DNA of 64,000 bases from Gudongella sp964575895 (GTDB lineage: Bacteria > Bacillota > Clostridia > Tissierellales > Tissierellaceae). The stretch covers positions 1 to 64,000 of the forward strand of contig CAZNTE010000013.1 in assembly GCA_964575895.1 (NCBI GenBank). Reading direction: 5' to 3'. The position numbers were made by a program, and so were the translations under genes. Every line of letters begins with the position of its first letter. Positions within the stretch are counted from its first letter, which is position 1. The notes under the pieces were generated by a model. That model ran no database searches and had not been told where the DNA came from. It saw only the letters and a program-made list of their open reading frames with translations. This document shows, piece by piece, positions 44,295-53,459 of the stretch.

Positions 44295-44774
44295 ATGTAT
44301 AAAAAAATGATTTTAAGCTTAATAGTAATTATATTTATCGTTGGATTATCCAATGCAGGTTTTGCATCTGCAACTAATGATAGATATGAGATTATTAAGC
44401 CAGAAAAACTATCCTTTTCTTCAAGCGAGAAGATTCTATTAATAAACGGTAGAGCCCCATCAGGTACTGAGATTTTAATAAGTGTTTATGGAACAACAGA
44501 TTTAACAAGAAGATCTTTTAATTTAGATAAATTACCAACAGAACAAGAGTATATATTAATTGCAACTGAAAAGGTCACATCAGGAAATCTAGGTCTTTTT
44601 CAAAAACAAATGGATTTAGTAAGGGGAATAAATAAGATAATAATAGATTTTGGTGTTAGTGGTGTTCCAAGTAGAGAATATATCATATTTACTTATGACC
44701 CATTAAGAACAGAAATCAATATTCCACTAAGTGTTGATTCAAGATTTGGAGATTTGATTAATTTAGTAAAGTAG
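44295..44774 (+). CDS. Unknown secreted protein inserted in the wal locus
   Basis: A 159-aa protein with a clear signal peptide (about 1-26, basic start, hydrophobic core, ASA-type cleavage site). The mature part looks like one beta-sandwich domain: EKILLINGRAPSGTEILISVYG resembles bacterial Ig-like or surface-binding folds. I do not recognise a named family. It sits between walK and yycH, where B. subtilis has no gene, and has its own TATAAT and a perfect WalR box. A role in wall sensing or wall binding under WalR control is an inference. Confidence 0.7.
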   Translation: MYKKMILSLIVIIFIVGLSNAGFASATNDRYEIIKPEKLSFSSSEKILLINGRAPSGTEILISVYGTTDLTRRSFNLDKLPTEQEYILIATEKVTSGNLGLFQKQMDLVRGINKIIIDFGVSGVPSREYIIFTYDPLRTEINIPLSVDSRFGDLINLVK

Positions 44775-44794
44775 ATAAATAAGGAGAGATTTCC

Positions 44795-46219
44795 ATGAAG
44801 GAGAAGTTAAAAACTATTCTCCTTTTTATTTTGGTTGGTTCTAGCTTGATGATGACTCAACAACTTTGGATTAAGTTACCTAATGGAATTACAGGCATAT
44901 TGACAACACAAGCATCAGCAACTATCGATTACAACATTTCAGATATGATTGTACCAAATAAGTATCTAATTAATTTTGGTCAAAATCTTAAAACTATGTT
45001 GTATGATGCTAGTAAGTATAATATTTGGAATAATTCAAGGGTGATTATTACTGAAGCTTTAGGGTCAAGAACCATCAGAACAGAGGAATTACAAATGGAT
45101 TATAAACCTGAGAATTCAGGGGACAGAATGATTACATTCTACTTTCCTGAAAAAATGTCAACCTACATATTGACTAGAGCTTGGGAAGTTGATGATCCTA
45201 ATAGCATTATGGATACCATGCCTAACATTGAAAAGATTTCAATTGGAATAGGTAGCGGGAATCCTTTTTTTGTTTTTTCGGGGGAAGGTCGTCACTTAAA
45301 AGCAACTGATAACTCGTTGAACTTTACAGATATTATTACTGAACTTAATAAAATAGAAGATTTAAAAGAATATGATTATTATTACTCCTTATCAGAAGTA
45401 TTTGAAACGACACAAGATGAAATATTCATACCTTATGAGATAAAGCAATCATTGCCTATAGTATATGTAACCAATGAAGTTCCAGTTATGGAGGATGTAG
45501 AAAAAAACCTCTTGGCTGAAAGATTTCTTGATAAAAATATTGACTATATTAGGCAGGTGGTTGAAAGCAATGGATCAACCATTTATATCTATGACAATAA
45601 GGTATTAAAATTTAATTTAAATGGAACTATTGAATATTTTCATTCCTTGGAAGAAAGGATATCAGAGAGAAATCTATTCTTGAGTCTTACTTCAGCATCA
45701 GAGTTTATATCAACAAAAGCAGTTTCTGCAAAAGGAATGTACCTTGCAAAGACAGAGGAGATAAGTAGTGAAGGCAACCTAGGATATAGGTTTACATTTA
45801 GATATAGGATCAGAGGGATACCAGTTTTACTAGGTAATAAAGAGGTCCAAGAATATGTTCAAATTGAATCTTATAACAATCAAGTAAGGTCATATAAGCA
45901 ATTATTTAGAACTGAAACGGAACTTAGTATCTCTAATCTATTGGATAGAAGAACCATCCTATCATCTTTTGATGTAATAGACAGTAATTATCAGTTTTTG
46001 GAGAATAAGTTTCTCGAACAATCCGGTCAAGCTAGGATGGATTATGGTGAAGACTTAACCCAATTAGTTTTAAGTTCCATAGAAGATATCTCCATTTCTT
46101 TTTTTGATCCAAACTTAAAAGATAAGGAAGAAAGATTAATAGGGGTATGGCAAATTAGAGCTCATGATAAAGTATATGCATTTAATGCTTACACTGGTGC
46201 CCTGGTATACGAAAGGTAG
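44795..46219 (+). CDS. yycH: WalK regulatory protein YycH
   Basis: A 474-aa YycH-family protein. One N-terminal membrane anchor (about 5-24) is followed by a long extracellular part with alternating beta-strand segments, including the IKLPNGI start. In Bacillus, YycH and YycI sit outside the membrane and hold back WalK. Sequence conservation is low in this family, so the call rests on length, topology and its place between walK and yycI. The next gene begins 8 bp after its stop. Confidence 0.82.
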   Translation: MKEKLKTILLFILVGSSLMMTQQLWIKLPNGITGILTTQASATIDYNISDMIVPNKYLINFGQNLKTMLYDASKYNIWNNSRVIITEALGSRTIRTEELQMDYKPENSGDRMITFYFPEKMSTYILTRAWEVDDPNSIMDTMPNIEKISIGIGSGNPFFVFSGEGRHLKATDNSLNFTDIITELNKIEDLKEYDYYYSLSEVFETTQDEIFIPYEIKQSLPIVYVTNEVPVMEDVEKNLLAERFLDKNIDYIRQVVESNGSTIYIYDNKVLKFNLNGTIEYFHSLEERISERNLFLSLTSASEFISTKAVSAKGMYLAKTEEISSEGNLGYRFTFRYRIRGIPVLLGNKEVQEYVQIESYNNQVRSYKQLFRTETELSISNLLDRRTILSSFDVIDSNYQFLENKFLEQSGQARMDYGEDLTQLVLSSIEDISISFFDPNLKDKEERLIGVWQIRAHDKVYAFNAYTGALVYER

Positions 46220-46227
46220 GAAATACA

Positions 46228-47082
46228 ATGGATTGGTCAAAAGCAAAAACCATACTCATAGTTGCATTGTTAATAACAAATTCAGTTTTAGCATATTTTC
46301 TATTTTTTGATGATATATATGCCAATTCTACTGTTGACGAAAATTTCCTTTCCAGAACAAGAGAGATATTATTGAATAAGAACATTGAGATCGGTACTGA
46401 AATACCTTTGACTACCAATGCCACATATAATTTAGCAGTTGAATATGAAAAGTATGAACCTTTAGAAGTTAATATGAATTTTTTTGAAGGCAATGGAATA
46501 AGAGAGTCAACAGATACTACTTTTACTGAAATTTATAGAGATAATGAGAATGTAACAATAATAAATGATAAATTATTAATCTATGAATATAAGGGTGAAT
46601 TGCAAGATAAGGGAATAGATAGTATTGAGAAAGCAAGGGATGAAGCGGAAAAATTCTTATTTGAAAGAGCAAAGATAGAACCTGATAATAATGATTTAGA
46701 ACTTTCTTACTCAAGGGAAACGGATTATGGATTCTATCTTGAATATACAAAAGTATTTGATGGGTTGTATATAGAGCAAAGCTTTACTTCTTTTAGGATT
46801 GAAAGAGGTGGAGTTAGAAAAATGGAGAGAACATGGCTTAGTATCAACCATATAGAGGAAACCAATATTGAGATAGTTCCTGCACCAAAGGCTATATTAG
46901 AATTGATTAGCTATGAACAAGTCTATAATAAGACAATATTAGACATCTCTTTGTGTTACTACTTCGACCCGGAAAAACAGGATTATTTTGGAGACTACCA
47001 AAGTGCTACAGAAGGTAAAGCCGTTCCAGCATGGCGGGTTCTATTCAAAGATGGATACAAGATTATACTTGATATTAACTAA
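46228..47082 (+). CDS. yycI: WalK regulatory protein YycI
   Basis: A 284-aa protein with an N-terminal anchor (about 5-24, MDWSKAKTILIVALLITNSV, the characteristic YycI opening) and an extracellular YycI domain ending in VPAWRVLFKDGYKIILDIN. It pairs with YycH to modulate WalK. It ends at a strong terminator, so yycJ and htrA are probably transcribed separately. Confidence 0.88.
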   Translation: MDWSKAKTILIVALLITNSVLAYFLFFDDIYANSTVDENFLSRTREILLNKNIEIGTEIPLTTNATYNLAVEYEKYEPLEVNMNFFEGNGIRESTDTTFTEIYRDNENVTIINDKLLIYEYKGELQDKGIDSIEKARDEAEKFLFERAKIEPDNNDLELSYSRETDYGFYLEYTKVFDGLYIEQSFTSFRIERGGVRKMERTWLSINHIEETNIEIVPAPKAILELISYEQVYNKTILDISLCYYFDPEKQDYFGDYQSATEGKAVPAWRVLFKDGYKIILDIN

Positions 47083-47105
47083 AGAAGGTTACCCTTCTTT
47101 TTTTT
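47081..47105 (+). terminator. Terminator after yycI
   Basis: AAAGAAGG-TTAC-CCTTCTTT (8-bp stem) continues into TTTTT. The left arm begins within the yycI stop codon. Confidence 0.88.
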
Positions 47106-47157
47106 TGAAATTTCCTATATAATTAAGAAAGAGTTACATTGGAAGGAGCTATTCAAA

Positions 47158-47955
47158 ATGACATTGAGATTTTGTTCATTATCAAGTGGTAGTGATGGGA
47201 ATTGCCAGTATATTGAGACCAAAAATACAAAACTTATTATAGATGCAGGGTTAAGTGGGAAGAGAATCGAAGCCTTGTTTAATGAGATAGAAGTCGATAT
47301 TAGGAAGCTAGATGGAATATTAATAACCCATGAGCATATTGATCATATTAAAGGTGTAGGTATATTATCAAGAAGGTATGACTTGCCTGTATATGCCAAT
47401 GAGAAAACTTGGATAGCCATGGAACCTATCATAAAAGAAGTAAAAAGTCACAATATAAAAGTTATAAAGAACAATAAAAATATAGAAGTGAAGGATGTAT
47501 TGATACATCCTTTTAATATAAGTCATGATGCATCTGATCCCGTTGGCTTCATATTATTTAATAATATGAAGAAACTAAGTTTTATAACAGATACTGGATG
47601 GATAAATGAGGGTATAAAGGAGAAAATAAAAAACTCTCACATTTATTTTATGGAATCTAACCATGATATTAGAATGTTAAAGGAAGGAAGTTATCCTTGG
47701 CCACTTAAACAAAGAATTTTAAGTCCTTACGGACATTTATCTAACGATGATGCAACTGAGGTCTTATGTGAAGTCTTAAAGGGAGAAAATGAAATAGTCC
47801 TATTAGCACATTTAAGTGAAGATAACAACACACCAGAAATTGCATACAATACAGTTAGAAATGGGCTATTAAGAGAAGGTTTTGATGTGGATAATGACAT
47901 TAGATTATTGATGACAAATAGACACGGAAATAGCGGTATATATACTCTTGATTAG
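47158..47955 (+). CDS. yycJ: Metallo-beta-lactamase-fold exonuclease YycJ (WalJ)
   Basis: A 265-aa metallo-beta-lactamase fold protein. The zinc motif THEHIDHIKGVG (about 61-72), the GSDGNC loop and the later SHD and HGNSG residues match YycJ/WalJ. Bacillus YycJ is a 5'-exonuclease linked to mismatch repair and to wall/replication coordination. A TATAAT (47118-47123) upstream suggests its own promoter after the yycI terminator. GGAAGGAG precedes the ATG, and htrA follows immediately. Confidence 0.9.
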   Translation: MTLRFCSLSSGSDGNCQYIETKNTKLIIDAGLSGKRIEALFNEIEVDIRKLDGILITHEHIDHIKGVGILSRRYDLPVYANEKTWIAMEPIIKEVKSHNIKVIKNNKNIEVKDVLIHPFNISHDASDPVGFILFNNMKKLSFITDTGWINEGIKEKIKNSHIYFMESNHDIRMLKEGSYPWPLKQRILSPYGHLSNDDATEVLCEVLKGENEIVLLAHLSEDNNTPEIAYNTVRNGLLREGFDVDNDIRLLMTNRHGNSGIYTLD

Positions 47956-47965
47956 GGGGAATAAA

Positions 47966-49117
47966 ATGGATAACTATAATTATGGAGGAGGGTATTATAA
48001 GCCTCCTAAAAAGAGGAGTTTGTTATCGTATCTCATAGTAGCATTAATAGCTGGAATTATAGGGGGTTTATTAAGTGTATATATAGCACCTAAGTACCTC
48101 TATGGGAAGATACTACCTATACCAGATTATATGATGGTCTCTGGAGAGCCTGCAGTTGTCAATACCATTACCATAAACCCAGTTGATGAGACTAACGTTG
48201 TGGCAGCGGTGGCAAAAAAAGCTGTTAGTTCAGTGGTGGGTATTACAACAGTTGAAATTCAAAGAGACTTTCTTTGGTCAAGACCAATAGAAGGTGTTGG
48301 ATCAGGGTTGATAGTTAATAGTGATGGATATATCCTTACAAATTCTCATGTAATTAGAGACGGGAATGCCAGTGAAATAAGTGTATTATTTGAGGATGGA
48401 GATAGAAGAGAAGGAAGAGTACTATGGTATGATGCTACCTTGGACTTGGCAATAGTTAAAGCAAATGGAGCTAATTTTCCAGTGGCAGATCTTGGAGATT
48501 CTGATAGTGTTGAAGTAGGTCAATTGGCCGTTGCAATTGGCAACCCATTGGGTTTGGACTTTCAAAGAACTGTAACTAGTGGTGTAATAAGTGGCCTTCA
48601 TAGGTCCATACAAGTTAATAGATATAGTGTAATGGAGGATTTAATTCAAACCGATGCATCAATAAATCCTGGAAACTCAGGAGGACCCTTACTCGATGCA
48701 AGAGGATATGTAATCGGTATAAATACAGCTAAGATACAAACAGGTGAAGGGTTAGGGTTTTCTATTCCAATAAATATTGTTAAACCTGTAATTGATGAAA
48801 TAATAGAAAATGGGAGTTTTACTAATGTGTATATAGGCTTTACTGGAAGTGAAGTTGAAGTGTATGAAAGACAGATGGATGTTGATTTGAAAGCTCAAGC
48901 TGGAGTTGTGATTATAGAGATTTTACCAAATTCACCTGCTTCAGTGTCAAATTTACAACCATTGGATGTAATCGTGGCTGTGGACAACGAAGATGTAACC
49001 AGTATGTCTAATCTAAGAAAAATACTTTTTCAATATAGGATTGGAGATAGAGCTACATTAACAATTAATAGAAATGGTACAATAATGAGAGTTCCAGTTA
49101 CCTTTAGGGAATTTTAG
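47966..49117 (+). CDS. htrA: Membrane-anchored serine protease HtrA/DegP-like
   Basis: A 383-aa protease. A short cytoplasmic tail leads to one membrane helix (about 20-41), then a trypsin-like domain with the triad His128 (TNSHVI), Asp160 (TLDLAIVK) and Ser238 (NPGNSGGPL), and a C-terminal PDZ domain (about 285-380). It degrades misfolded exported proteins. It closes the walRK-yycHIJ-htrA group as in many Firmicutes. The ATG at 47966 is chosen because AGGGGGA precedes it; the in-frame TTG at 47948 lies inside yycJ. Confidence 0.94.
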   Translation: MDNYNYGGGYYKPPKKRSLLSYLIVALIAGIIGGLLSVYIAPKYLYGKILPIPDYMMVSGEPAVVNTITINPVDETNVVAAVAKKAVSSVVGITTVEIQRDFLWSRPIEGVGSGLIVNSDGYILTNSHVIRDGNASEISVLFEDGDRREGRVLWYDATLDLAIVKANGANFPVADLGDSDSVEVGQLAVAIGNPLGLDFQRTVTSGVISGLHRSIQVNRYSVMEDLIQTDASINPGNSGGPLLDARGYVIGINTAKIQTGEGLGFSIPINIVKPVIDEIIENGSFTNVYIGFTGSEVEVYERQMDVDLKAQAGVVIIEILPNSPASVSNLQPLDVIVAVDNEDVTSMSNLRKILFQYRIGDRATLTINRNGTIMRVPVTFREF

Positions 49118-49127
49118 GGGGATAAAA

Positions 49128-49898
49128 ATGAGAATACTACTGACAAATGACGACGGAGTTTACGCTCAAGGAATTAGAACATTGGCACTGGAATTGGAGA
49201 AGGAGCACGAGGTGATTATTGTAGCACCTGAAGATCAGAGAAGTGCTCAAAGCCATTCAATAACACTTCATAAGCCAATAATTATTAAGAAAGTTAAGCT
49301 AGATGGAATAAAATCAGAGGCATATAGTATATCTGGAACACCAGCAGATTGTGTAAGAGTGGGGATGGAAGAGATTGCTAAGGGAAGGATAGATATAGTA
49401 TTTTCAGGAATTAACATGGGTTTAAATAGCGGAATGGACATCCTTTACTCAGGTACCGTTTCTGCCGCCATAGAAGGGAATTTATATAAATTGCCAAGTG
49501 TTGCAGTTTCAGCTGAATGGACAAAAGAAGGTTTAAATTATGAGATAGCGGCAAAATATGCATCAAAAGTACTTGCAAAAATAAAGAAGGAAAAACTTTT
49601 AACTCCTATGGTATTAAATTTAAATACACCTTTTAATCTTACTGACGATAGTAAACCAATTAAGGTTTGTAAAATTGGAGGTCCAATTTATGATTACTAT
49701 TTGGCAGAGAATAATGGAGATGGAGATATGACTTTAAAAGTAACAGGTAGAGTTGAAACAACCTTAGAAAATGATACTGATAGGTATTTCCTAGCTAATG
49801 GTTATGCAACTTTGACACCACTTAAGTATGATTTTACAGACTTTGAGCTTATGGATAAGGTAAGAAAATGCATAGATGAAGATATAGATTGTGAATAA
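49128..49898 (+). CDS. surE: 5'/3'-nucleotidase SurE
   Basis: A 256-aa phosphatase. ILLTNDDGVYAQGI at the N-terminus holds the metal-binding Asp pair. GTPADCVRVG and the GINMGLNSGMDILYSGTVSAA region (given here in part) are SurE signatures. Family members dephosphorylate nucleoside monophosphates and support survival in stationary phase. It lies 10 bp after htrA and is probably cotranscribed with it. Confidence 0.95.
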   Translation: MRILLTNDDGVYAQGIRTLALELEKEHEVIIVAPEDQRSAQSHSITLHKPIIIKKVKLDGIKSEAYSISGTPADCVRVGMEEIAKGRIDIVFSGINMGLNSGMDILYSGTVSAAIEGNLYKLPSVAVSAEWTKEGLNYEIAAKYASKVLAKIKKEKLLTPMVLNLNTPFNLTDDSKPIKVCKIGGPIYDYYLAENNGDGDMTLKVTGRVETTLENDTDRYFLANGYATLTPLKYDFTDFELMDKVRKCIDEDIDCE

Positions 49899-49968
49899 TG
49901 AGTAACTCTAGGGGTATCTATCTTCTAAGGTCATTGACCGACAAAATAGATTTAAGGAGTTAGATAAT

Positions 49969-50478
49969 ATGGATAAAAGAAAAGATGTTGTAACAATGGG
50001 TGGAAATCCAATGACTTTACTTGGAAAAGAAATAAAAGTTGGAGATAGTGCACCGGATTTTACTGCACTAAAAAGTGATATGTCTCCCTACTCACTAAAG
50101 GATGCTGGAGATAAGATAAAAATAATTTCAGTTGTTACTTCATTGGACACAGGTATTTGCGAGATGCAAACAATTAAGTTCAATGAAGAAGCTTCAGAAC
50201 TAGATGATGTTGTTATAATAACCTTGTCTGTGGATTTACCATTTGCACAAAAAAGATTCTGTAGTGCAAATTCAATCGATAAAGTTATAACTCTTTCAGA
50301 TCACAGAGACCTTGACTTTGGATTGAAGTATGGATTTGTTATGGAGGAAGTAAGATTACTATCAAGAGGAATAGTTGTTTTGGATAAAAACAATAAAGTA
50401 GTGTATGTTGAGTATTTGGATCAGATAGGAAAACATCCTGATTATGACAAGGCCTTAGAAGCAGTCAAAAATATATAG
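49969..50478 (+). CDS. tpx: Thiol peroxidase Tpx (cysteine type)
   Basis: A 169-aa atypical two-cysteine peroxiredoxin of the Tpx class. Peroxidatic Cys64 is in SLDTGICEMQT and resolving Cys98 in QKRFCSAN, so the thioredoxin-recycled mechanism looks intact. It removes hydrogen and alkyl peroxides. AAGGAG precedes the ATG. A GGGTAT at 49912-49917, with a poor -35, might be a weak SigB promoter. It contrasts with the selenocysteine peroxiredoxin at 60259. Confidence 0.95.
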   Translation: MDKRKDVVTMGGNPMTLLGKEIKVGDSAPDFTALKSDMSPYSLKDAGDKIKIISVVTSLDTGICEMQTIKFNEEASELDDVVIITLSVDLPFAQKRFCSANSIDKVITLSDHRDLDFGLKYGFVMEEVRLLSRGIVVLDKNNKVVYVEYLDQIGKHPDYDKALEAVKNI

Positions 50479-50479
50479 C

Positions 50480-50508
50480 AAAAAGCCTTCCATATGGAGG
50501 GCTTTTTT
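50480..50508 (+). terminator. Terminator between tpx and rlmH
   Basis: AAAAAGCCTTCC-ATAT-GGAGGGCTTTTTT forms a 12-bp stem with one G-U pair and ends in a T-run. It is compact and lies only 12 nt before the rlmH start codon. Confidence 0.9.
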
Positions 50509-50520
50509 AAAGGGGTTATT

Positions 50521-51000
50521 ATGAATATAGATATTATAGTAGTTGGAAAAATTAAAGAAAAGTATCTTAATGATGGAATAAAGGAATACACTAAGCGACT
50601 TTCAAGGTATTGCAGTTTAAATATTATTGAGGTTGATGATGAAAAAGCACCTGAAAATTTGTCAGAAAGGGACATGGAGATTATAAAGGATGAGGAGGGA
50701 GAGAGGATCCTCTCAAAAGTCCAAAGCAATTCTTATATTATTCCACTAGTTATAGAAGGGAAAAACATTTCATCTGAAGACATGGCAGAAAAGATGTCTA
50801 ATCTTATGGTGGATGGATACTCTCATTTAACCTTTGTAATTGGAGGATCATTAGGTTTATCAGATGAAGTAATAAAGAGGTCTAATTTTAAATTATCTTT
50901 TTCCAAGATGACCTTTCCTCATCAGCTTATGAGGCTTATACTCTTAGAACAAATCTATAGGAGCTTTCGAATTATAAGGAACGAACCCTATCACAAATAA
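50521..51000 (+). CDS. rlmH: 23S rRNA (pseudouridine1915-N3) methyltransferase RlmH
   Basis: A 159-aa SPOUT methyltransferase that methylates pseudouridine 1915 of 23S rRNA. The knot motifs TFVIGGSLGLSDEV and the terminal LLEQIYRSFRIIRNEPYHK are family hallmarks. The ATG at 50521 is preceded by AAGGGG; a longer reading from 50494 would run through the tpx terminator. Its location after the wal region near the origin is common in Firmicutes. Confidence 0.97.
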   Translation: MNIDIIVVGKIKEKYLNDGIKEYTKRLSRYCSLNIIEVDDEKAPENLSERDMEIIKDEEGERILSKVQSNSYIIPLVIEGKNISSEDMAEKMSNLMVDGYSHLTFVIGGSLGLSDEVIKRSNFKLSFSKMTFPHQLMRLILLEQIYRSFRIIRNEPYHK

Positions 51001-51149
51001 ATGACTTATTTTAGGTCCATATATTAGATTGAGTAAATGATAGAGGCTGAAATCCTAAATTGCATTTACATTAGAGGGCAAAAAGATTTCGATAATTGTT
51101 TTTTATCCTTTGGAAGTTATCATTTAGAGACATAGAAAGGAGATAATCC

Positions 51150-51548
51150 ATGTCTAAAATAACAGGTATTGGTGGAGTATTTTTGAAAGTAAGTGGTGAT
51201 ACTAAGAAGTTATTAAATTGGTATCATGAGATTTTGGGTTTGGACATTACTGAATACGGTATTAATTTTCTAGGACCTAATAAGTTTACACTTATTACCT
51301 TTGATAATAAGGAGTCAAGCAAGACAGTACTTAATTTTACAGTTGATAATCTGGATAATTTCTTAGAAAAATTAAAAAACAACAATGTTAAAATTATACA
51401 AGAAATTAAAGTCTATGAATATGGTAAGTTTGCTCAAATTGAAGATGTCATTGGAAACACTATAGAGTTATGGGAACCATTTGATAATAATTATGTAAAA
51501 ATGGTTGAAAAAGAAATAGATGACTTTAGTAAAAATGCGGATAGTTAA
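51150..51548 (+). CDS. VOC-family (glyoxalase/bleomycin-resistance fold) protein
   Basis: A 132-aa single VOC domain: beta-alpha-beta repeats starting GGVFLKVSGDTKKLLNWYHEIL and ending near GNTIELWEPF, where the Glu is a usual metal ligand. Such proteins isomerise, oxygenate or bind small molecules; the substrate cannot be told. GAAAGGAG lies before the ATG. It stands alone between two non-coding gaps. Confidence 0.8.
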   Translation: MSKITGIGGVFLKVSGDTKKLLNWYHEILGLDITEYGINFLGPNKFTLITFDNKESSKTVLNFTVDNLDNFLEKLKNNNVKIIQEIKVYEYGKFAQIEDVIGNTIELWEPFDNNYVKMVEKEIDDFSKNADS

Positions 51549-51722
51549 ATTATTATATGGTTAAAGCGAAATGGAGAATCTTATCATATACAAATCCTTG
51601 ATCAATTTAGGCAATCATAAAAGAGATATTATACATCAAGTATTGAATAGTTAATAGTAGAGTCTAAAGAACTTTCATTGTTAAGATACTTTATAAAATT
51701 AGAATTTTAGGAGGTTATAAAT

Positions 51723-52076
51723 ATGAGCGAGCATAAAATCTATAAGATGAGTTTTGCCAGTGTGTATCCTCATTATGTTAATAAAGCAGAGAAGAAGGGG
51801 CGAACTAAGGAAGAGGTAGATGAGATAATATTTTGGTTGACTGGATATGATAGACAGCAGTTGAATGAAATAATAGAGAACAAAGTTGATTTTGAGTCAT
51901 TTTTTAAAGAAGCACCAAGTCTTAACTCCAATAGAGAACTAATCAAAGGAGTTATTTGTGGAGTTAGAATAGAAGAAATTGAAGAACCACTTATGAAAGA
52001 AATAAGATATTTGGATAAACTAATAGATGAACTAGCTAAGGGGAAGACAATGGAGAAGATATTGAGAAAGGCATAA
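51723..52076 (+). CDS. DUF2200 domain protein
   Basis: A 117-aa DUF2200 protein. The whole sequence follows the family, including MSFASVYPHYVNKAEKKGRT and ITWLTGYD-like FWLTGYDRQQL. No biochemical role is known. AGGAGGT precedes the ATG. It appears to be a single-gene unit upstream of the thioesterase gene. Confidence 0.82.
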   Translation: MSEHKIYKMSFASVYPHYVNKAEKKGRTKEEVDEIIFWLTGYDRQQLNEIIENKVDFESFFKEAPSLNSNRELIKGVICGVRIEEIEEPLMKEIRYLDKLIDELAKGKTMEKILRKA

Positions 52077-52138
52077 AAATTACTAGATTCAATGATTTTA
52101 CTAAATATAGTAAGTGGATAAGTGAAGAATTATAAGAT

Positions 52139-52624
52139 GTGGGAGTGATTATCATAGAAAAGAAAACAGTTAAAGAATCAGAGGTATCGCTTGGAAGCTT
52201 AATGCTTCCTGAACAAGCCAATATTCTTGGGAATGTTCACGGTGGAGAAGTTATGAAAATGATGGATAATACAGCAGGAATTGTTGCTAGAAGGCATTCA
52301 AGAAGTATTGTAGTTACTGCAAGGGTTGATGAGTTGGAGTTTCATGAACCAATTTACATTGGAAACTTAGTAACTTGTTGCGGGAGATTAACTTTTGTTG
52401 GAAAAAGCTCAATGGAGATTAAGGTTATAGTTAAAGTGGAAGATCTAACAAAAGAAGATGAACCCAAGGTAGCACTAACAGCTTTCTTTACCATGGTTGC
52501 ATTGGATGACAATGGGGTTCCGACACAAGTACCCAAACTTGAATTTGCAACTGAGGCTGAAAGGAAGGCTTTTTTAGAAGGAGAGGAAAGATATAATCTT
52601 TACAAAAGGAAAAGAAAAATGTAA
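52139..52624 (+). CDS. Hotdog-fold acyl-CoA thioesterase
   Basis: A 161-aa acyl-CoA hydrolase of the YciA/BACH type. LMLPEQANILGNVHGGEVMKMMD holds the catalytic region (N, H, D/E near residues 26-40), and HEPIYIGNLVTC the second strand. It hydrolyses acyl-CoA thioesters. The start is uncertain: GTG at 52139 or 52145 are the canonical options. The best ribosome-binding site (GGGAGTGAT) includes the second of them and would fit an ATC or ATA at 52151-52156. Confidence 0.85.
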   Translation: MGVIIIEKKTVKESEVSLGSLMLPEQANILGNVHGGEVMKMMDNTAGIVARRHSRSIVVTARVDELEFHEPIYIGNLVTCCGRLTFVGKSSMEIKVIVKVEDLTKEDEPKVALTAFFTMVALDDNGVPTQVPKLEFATEAERKAFLEGEERYNLYKRKRKM

Positions 52625-52627
52625 TAA

Positions 52628-52669
52628 AAAATAGCTTTCTCTAGCTTGTAAACTAGAGAAAGCTATTTT
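52628..52669. terminator. Bidirectional terminator between the thioesterase and EcsC genes
   Basis: AAAATAGCTTTCTCTAG and CTAGAGAAAGCTATTTT pair over 17 bp around an 8-nt loop. The right arm contains the TAG stop codon of the minus-strand EcsC-type gene. Confidence 0.9.
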
Positions 52670-53379
52670 AATAACCTCATCCTATAAGAGTATACTGCGG
52701 TTTCACTAAGTTGTTTTAAGAGCTTATTATTCACATAGCTGCCAACAAAAGCTCCCACAACGGGTAGAAGTTGTAATAATTTAGCTAGATCCAGGTAATC
52801 TCTATATTCTTGCTGGAACTCCCTCCATTGAAACTCATCAATTTCTGCAGGAAGAGTTTTTATATATTCATCCCAATTTTCCATTCTATCAAAAACCTTA
52901 TTCATATGAGACTTGCTTGAGAAGGAAAGTTGAAAAATATGAAGGATGTAAAGCCTCTCAAAGTAATCTGATGAATCAAATCCATATACACTTGAAATTT
53001 CATAGAGGAACTTAAACTTAATTCCAAGGAGGAGAGGAAAATCAGCAAGCCCAGCTATGAAGCCTCCTGCGCCAGTGGCAGCACCCTCAATTGTTGCAGT
53101 TGTGGCATAAAATCTAGTTTTTTCCCTTACTAATTTCTCCCTATCTTTTAGAGTCATTCCTAGGATGGGGGGACTAGTTATGAATTTTGAACCATACAAA
53201 ACAGCCATAGTAAGGCTTTTTACAGCAGAAGTAATAACCTGATGATATCTCTCAGGTAGAATTCCATTTACCTTACGTTGAGTCCCCTTTGATACCTTCT
53301 GAAAGATATTAGGTCGTTTTCTCATTTGTATTTTCCATCTATTAAGTTCTCTTTTGGATATTTCTTCATATGAAAACAT
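52663..53379 (-). CDS. EcsC-family protein
   Basis: A 238-aa EcsC-domain protein with two hydrophobic stretches (around 98-118 in the GAATGAGGFIAGLADFPLLLG region and about 205-222). EcsC was named from the Bacillus Ecs transporter operon, but stand-alone members like this one have no defined function. It is transcribed toward the convergent terminator. The promoter lies in the short gap shared with the divergent EFR1 gene. Confidence 0.82.
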   Translation of the reverse strand: MFSYEEISKRELNRWKIQMRKRPNIFQKVSKGTQRKVNGILPERYHQVITSAVKSLTMAVLYGSKFITSPPILGMTLKDREKLVREKTRFYATTATIEGAATGAGGFIAGLADFPLLLGIKFKFLYEISSVYGFDSSDYFERLYILHIFQLSFSSKSHMNKVFDRMENWDEYIKTLPAEIDEFQWREFQQEYRDYLDLAKLLQLLPVVGAFVGSYVNNKLLKQLSETAVYSYRMRLLK

Positions 53380-53459
53380 TATCTCACCACTTAATTGTCT
53401 TTTAGATTCTATGAATATATATTATACTTAAATTACGAGAAAAGAAAGGGGCTATAAAT

